This document shows positions 60,585 to 64,000 of a stretch of DNA of 64,000 nt, one piece after another; positions within the stretch are counted from its first letter, which is position 1; each line of letters opens with the position of its first letter. The translations under genes were made by a program, and so were the position numbers. Source of the DNA: Echinicola marina (GTDB taxonomy: Bacteria; Bacteroidota; Bacteroidia; Cytophagales; Cyclobacteriaceae); assembly GCF_020463795.1 (NCBI RefSeq), contig NZ_CP080025.1, positions 1,367,001 through 1,431,000 on the forward strand. The letters run 5' to 3'. The notes below the pieces were generated by a model. That model had not been told where the DNA came from, searched no databases, and worked only from the letters and a program-made list of their open reading frames with translations.

Positions 60585-60986
60585 ATGAAATCAATAAAAA
60601 TTTCTATCCCTTCTCTGATTGAGAACATAAAGATCATAGAAAGCTTCATTGACAATGCGAAAGAAAAATTCCAAATCAATGATGACATCTATGGAAATAT
60701 CATGATTTCAGTAACGGAATGTGTCAGCAATGCCATCATCCATGGAAATCGGGGAGACGCCCAAAAGACTGTAAAACTGGAACTCACTTTCCTCGAAGAC
60801 CAATTAAAGTTTATTATTGAAGACGAAGGCAAAGGCTTTGACTTCGACAACTTGCAAGACCCGACCTCACCAGAAAACATTGAAAAATCAGGAGGAAGGG
60901 GAGTATTTATCATGAAAAACCTTTGTGACGAAGTCAAATTTGAAGAAGCAGGAAAGAAAACAGTATTAACTTTCTACATGAATTAA
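60585..60986 (+). CDS. RsbW-type anti-sigma kinase domain protein
   Basis: A 133-residue GHKL ATPase. N box SVTECVSNAIIHGNRGDAQ, and G boxes DEGKGFDFDNLQDP and KSGGRGVFIMKNLCDEV are visible. It may bind a sigma factor or an STAS partner; none is in the window. It is one base from ybeY, and the block RsbW-ybeY-mnmG is conserved in Bacteroidota to my knowledge. Confidence 0.88.
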   Translation: MKSIKISIPSLIENIKIIESFIDNAKEKFQINDDIYGNIMISVTECVSNAIIHGNRGDAQKTVKLELTFLEDQLKFIIEDEGKGFDFDNLQDPTSPENIEKSGGRGVFIMKNLCDEVKFEEAGKKTVLTFYMN

Positions 60987-60987
60987 T

Positions 60988-61437
60988 ATGGCCATTAATT
61001 TCTTCCAAGAAGACATCAAATACAATCTTCCTCAGAAAAATTTAAGCAAGAAATGGTTAAGACATATCGCTCAAAAAGAAGGCTTTACCATCTCCGACTT
61101 AAACTATATATTCTGCACCGATGAATACCTACATCAAATAAATATAGAATACCTGAACCATGACACCTATACAGACATCATCACCTTTGATAATTCCGAA
61201 GAAGAAAATAAAATCGAGAGTGATATCTTCATCAGTATAGAAAGGGTCAAAGAAAATTCCAAAACAGAAGGTCAAGAATTTCAAAAAGAAATACTTAGAG
61301 TATTAAGTCATGGAATCCTCCATCTCTGTGGATACAAAGACAAATCAAAAGAAGAAGCGCTATTAATGAGAAAAAAAGAAGACGAATCCATAGACTTCTT
61401 TCTTCGATTAGCAGAACAAAAACAAAGTTCCACGTGA
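60988..61437 (+). CDS. ybeY: YbeY-family rRNA maturation endonuclease
   Basis: A 149-residue YbeY. The zinc motif is SHGILHLCGYKDKS: His108 and His112 are in place, but the third ligand position (118) is Asp, where E. coli has His in GYDH. The YLNHDTYTDIITFDN stretch before it is standard. YbeY matures 16S rRNA. Its TGA stop codon (61435-61437) lies inside the first parS-type site, so the gene end and the site overlap. Confidence 0.93.
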   Translation: MAINFFQEDIKYNLPQKNLSKKWLRHIAQKEGFTISDLNYIFCTDEYLHQINIEYLNHDTYTDIITFDNSEEENKIESDIFISIERVKENSKTEGQEFQKEILRVLSHGILHLCGYKDKSKEEALLMRKKEDESIDFFLRLAEQKQSST

Positions 61438-61441
61438 AACA
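61426..61441. promoter_or_regulatory. parS-type site 1
   Basis: AGTTCCACGTGAAACA, 15 of 16 positions compatible with the ParB consensus TGTTYCACGTGRAACA. It overlaps the last bases of ybeY including the stop codon. Confidence 0.85.
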
Positions 61442-61481
61442 TTATCTCAAAAAGAACATGACAACATATCAAGTTCTCACC

Positions 61482-61497
61482 TGTTCCACGTGAAACA
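61482..61497. promoter_or_regulatory. parS-type site 2
   Basis: TGTTCCACGTGAAACA, identical to the well-known B. subtilis-type parS consensus variant. Confidence 0.9.
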
Positions 61498-61527
61498 CTA
61501 CACTTAATTAAGAAGAATATTCAAGAC

Positions 61528-61543
61528 TGTTTCACGTGAAACA
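61528..61543. promoter_or_regulatory. parS-type site 3
   Basis: TGTTTCACGTGAAACA, a perfect match to the canonical parS; the palindrome extends to 20 bp (ACTGTTTCACGTGAAACAGT, 61526-61545). Confidence 0.93.
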
Positions 61544-61571
61544 GTAAAAATGAATAAATAAAAACCAAACA

Positions 61572-61587
61572 TGTTCCACGTGGAACA
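61572..61587. promoter_or_regulatory. parS-type site 4
   Basis: TGTTCCACGTGGAACA, a perfect palindrome and a parS variant with C/G at the inner wobble positions. It ends 20 bases before the mnmG ATG. Confidence 0.9.
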
Positions 61588-61606
61588 GTAATAAAATTAT
61601 TAAAAT

Positions 61607-63472
61607 ATGTTTCCAGAATACGACGTAATAGTAGTAGGGGCAGGTCATGCGGGTTGTGAAGCAGCACATGCAGCAGCAAAGATGGGGAGTTCAGTGCTTT
61701 TATGTACCATGAATATGAACACTATTGCCCAAATGTCATGCAATCCAGCTATGGGTGGTGTAGCAAAAGGGCAAATCGTTAGGGAAATTGACGCACTTGG
61801 TGGTCAATCCGGTATTATTTCCGATAAATCCATGATCCAATTCCGTATGCTGAACCGATCTAAAGGTCCAGCTATGTGGTCTCCAAGATCACAGAATGAT
61901 AGAATGCGTTTTGCGGAAGAATGGAGATTGGCATTAGAAAGGACGCCAAATGTAGATTTTTGGCAAGAAATGATTACTGGTTTGATCGTAAAAGACAAAC
62001 GCGTAATAGGAGTAAAGACCAGCATAGGTCTGGAAATAAAAGCAAAATCCGTAGTACTTACCAACGGTACATTTTTGAATGGACTTATCCATATTGGTGA
62101 AAAACAATTCGGTGGTGGTAGAACAGGTGAAGCCGCAGCAAGAGGAATAACAGAACAGCTTGTAGAATTAGGTTTCGAAGCAGGTAGAATGAAGACAGGT
62201 ACTCCACCCAGGGTAGATGGAAGGAGCTTGGATTACTCTAAAATGGAAGTGCAATATGGCGATGAACACCCTGAAAAGTTTTCTTTTTCGGATGAAACCT
62301 CTCCTCTAAAAGAGCAAAGAACCTGTTGGATTACCTACACCAATAAAGAGGTGCACGAAACTTTGGAGACTGGTTTCGATAGATCTCCTATGTTTAATGG
62401 TAGAATACAAGGCTTAGGACCTCGATATTGTCCCTCTATTGAAGATAAAATCAACCGTTTTGCAGAACGCGATAGGCATCAAATATTCGTGGAACCAGAA
62501 GGTTGGGATACAGTAGAGATATACGTTAATGGCTTCTCTACTTCCCTGCCTGAAGATGTTCAATATAAAGCCATCCGTAAAATACAAGGTTTTGAAAATT
62601 GTAAGATGTTCCGTCCTGGCTATGCCATTGAATATGATTTCTTTCCTCCTACTCAGTTAAAACTTACGTTGGAAACACAGTTGGTAGAGAATCTATTCTT
62701 TGCCGGACAAATCAATGGGACTACCGGTTATGAAGAAGCCGCCTCCCAAGGGTTAATTGCAGGGATGAATGCAGCACAAAAGGTCAAGGAAGAAGCGCCT
62801 TTTATTCTAAAAAGATCAGATGCCTACATCGGTGTACTGATAGATGACCTCATCAATAAGGGTACCGAAGAACCTTATAGGATGTTTACCAGCAGGGCAG
62901 AGTTCAGACTATTACTAAGGCAAGACAATGCAGATCTCCGATTGACCCAATTAGGCCATAAAGTTGGTCTGGCATCAGATGAAAGACTCGATAAAATGAT
63001 GGACAAAAAGAACGATACTGCTAAACTGATCAATGATCTAAAGCAGAAAAAGCTAAGTCCTGAAAGCATCAATACAGGTTTAGAAGATCTACAGACTGCT
63101 TCTATCAAAGAAAAAATAACGGTAGAAAAACTATTGAAAAGACCTCAGCTAGGTTTACAAACTATAAAGAATTTAGATGAGGAATTAAATAGCTACCTAA
63201 ACAAATACCCAAAAGAGGTATTGGAGCAGGCAGAAATCCAGGTCAAATATAATAGCTATATAGAGAAGGAACAGCAGATGGTAGAAAAGCTTAATAATAT
63301 GGAGAATTTCAAAATACCTCTTGACTTCGACTACTTATCTGTACCAGCTCTATCCGCGGAGGGCAAACAAAAACTTAATAAAGTAAGACCAGAAACCCTA
63401 GGACAAGCATCCAGAATCAGTGGCGTATCACCTGCTGATTTATCCATACTCACAGTATATTTAGGAAGATAA
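61607..63472 (+). CDS. mnmG: tRNA uridine-5-carboxymethylaminomethyl modification enzyme MnmG
   Basis: A 621-residue FAD enzyme that with MnmE modifies the wobble uridine of several tRNAs. FAD motif VVVGAGHAGCEAAHAAAKMG (about 8-27), CNPAMGGVAKGQIVREID, KTGTPPRVDGRS, GLGPRYCPSIEDKI, TSRAEFRLLLRQDNAD and a C-terminal helical domain ending ISGVSPADLSILTVYLGR. Often next to the origin of replication in bacteria, consistent with the parS cluster just upstream. Confidence 0.97.
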   Translation: MFPEYDVIVVGAGHAGCEAAHAAAKMGSSVLLCTMNMNTIAQMSCNPAMGGVAKGQIVREIDALGGQSGIISDKSMIQFRMLNRSKGPAMWSPRSQNDRMRFAEEWRLALERTPNVDFWQEMITGLIVKDKRVIGVKTSIGLEIKAKSVVLTNGTFLNGLIHIGEKQFGGGRTGEAAARGITEQLVELGFEAGRMKTGTPPRVDGRSLDYSKMEVQYGDEHPEKFSFSDETSPLKEQRTCWITYTNKEVHETLETGFDRSPMFNGRIQGLGPRYCPSIEDKINRFAERDRHQIFVEPEGWDTVEIYVNGFSTSLPEDVQYKAIRKIQGFENCKMFRPGYAIEYDFFPPTQLKLTLETQLVENLFFAGQINGTTGYEEAASQGLIAGMNAAQKVKEEAPFILKRSDAYIGVLIDDLINKGTEEPYRMFTSRAEFRLLLRQDNADLRLTQLGHKVGLASDERLDKMMDKKNDTAKLINDLKQKKLSPESINTGLEDLQTASIKEKITVEKLLKRPQLGLQTIKNLDEELNSYLNKYPKEVLEQAEIQVKYNSYIEKEQQMVEKLNNMENFKIPLDFDYLSVPALSAEGKQKLNKVRPETLGQASRISGVSPADLSILTVYLGR

Positions 63473-63473
63473 C

Positions 63474-64000
63474 ATGTACGAAAGATTAACCAAATGTCCA
63501 CTTTGTCAAAGTGGACTTTTTATTAATCATTTGGTGGTAAAGGATCATAGCGTTTCGCAAGAATCCTTTACCATTTGCAAATGTAATAACTGCAATTTTT
63601 TATTTACCAATCCTAGACCAGACCAGAAACATATTGGTGATTACTATAAGTCAGAAGACTATATTTCCCATACTGATAAATCCACCAATCTGGTCAACTT
63701 TATTTACAAGCAAGTAAGGAAATTCACACTAAAGCAAAAGGTTAACTGGATCAATAAATACAGTAATAAGAAGGGAAGACTTTTGGATTTTGGATGTGGT
63801 ACAGGACATTTTCTCAACCAAGCAAAACAAGATGGTTGGCAATGCATTGGCCACGAACCTAGCAAAGATGCAGCAATAATTGCCAGGAATAATTTCAAGC
63901 TCAGTATATATGACAATACTCAAGGGCTAAACAAAGAAAAGAAGTTTGATGCCATAACATTATTCCATGTTTTAGAACATGTACATGACCTCAGTGGCAC
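63474..64000 (+). CDS. Zinc-ribbon class I SAM methyltransferase, 3' end beyond window
   Basis: An ATG at 63474, one base after the mnmG stop, opens a frame that runs off the window (about 175 residues visible). It begins MYERLTKCPLCQSGLF with two CxxC-type pairs (CPLC; CKCNNC), followed by FTNPRPD, then the SAM motif LLDFGCGTGHFLNQA and FDAITLFHVLEHVHDL. This is the zinc-ribbon methyltransferase type used on glycans and other substrates; the substrate is unknown. Confidence 0.85.
   Translation, partial: MYERLTKCPLCQSGLFINHLVVKDHSVSQESFTICKCNNCNFLFTNPRPDQKHIGDYYKSEDYISHTDKSTNLVNFIYKQVRKFTLKQKVNWINKYSNKKGRLLDFGCGTGHFLNQAKQDGWQCIGHEPSKDAAIIARNNFKLSIYDNTQGLNKEKKFDAITLFHVLEHVHDLSG

Noticed and set aside
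61426-61587. CACGTG sites as ordinary transcription-factor operators
   Set aside because: Four sites share the full 16-bp ParB-type palindrome and not only the CACGTG core, and lie by mnmG.
1-64000. tRNA, rRNA, riboswitch or prophage genes
   Set aside because: I looked for tRNA T-loop GGTTCGAATC words, rRNA-like sequence, and capsid or integrase motifs, and saw none that hold up.

Overview
The window looks like chromosomal DNA of a marine-type Bacteroidota, most likely order Cytophagales, family Cyclobacteriaceae (Echinicola/Cyclobacterium/Algoriphagus-like). The grounds are family content (DUF3127, LytTR two-component pairs, Tat-exported sugar isomerase-like proteins, many type I and II signal peptides), AT-rich spacers, near absence of Shine-Dalgarno sequences and moderate GC. 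No rRNA, tRNA, prophage, transposase or CRISPR array was seen. The assignment is inference from protein style, not from a marker search.

Layout. 1-8.5 kb: cut-off end of a secreted protein, a Tat-linked GMC dehydrogenase pair, a secreted calcineurin-like phosphoesterase, several unknown envelope proteins and a broken SGNH hydrolase gene. 8.5-17 kb: PIF1-like helicase, MATE exporter, DUF3127 protein, purine genes purE-purK, and a membrane-anchored MutS-like ATPase. 17-27 kb: membrane-tethered AraC regulator, tag glycosylase, Tat-exported TIM-barrel protein, methyltransferase, a nitroreductase-DoxX operon divergent from an HxlR regulator over a strong palindromic operator, peroxiredoxin and GH16 lipoprotein. 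27-38 kb: MscS and K+-type channels, LuxR-type regulator, GPP34 protein, a lipoprotein-LytS-LytTR operon and a membrane-anchored amidase. 38-45 kb: polA, radA, then a repeat nest around a broken GxxExxY gene. 45-50.4 kb: a small accessory block (NUDIX, nuclease-helicase DUF2075, HipA-like kinase with DUF3037, phospholipase D-like nuclease). 50-58 kb: mixed metabolic genes. 58.2-64 kb: comF, then a plus-strand housekeeping run: CMD-family protein, unknown partner, xth, RsbW-like, ybeY, four parS-like sites, mnmG, and a methyltransferase cut by the window end.

System-level points. The clearest non-coding signal is a cluster of four 16-bp parS-type palindromes in 162 bp between ybeY and mnmG, the first overlapping the ybeY stop codon; it suggests the origin-proximal partition locus. 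By-eye counting also finds 21 perfect TTATCCACA DnaA-box words between 22.6 and 57.4 kb and none outside, four of them inside one 615-bp gene. Two different MITE-like repeat families (170 bp and 147 bp) each occur twice with the two copies of equal length, and a third repeat family (CCACAGATG / CATCTGTGG inverted pairs) occurs singly at 20.3 and 43.4 kb and as three 157-bp tandem units at 44.0-44.5 kb, beside the GxxExxY pseudogene.
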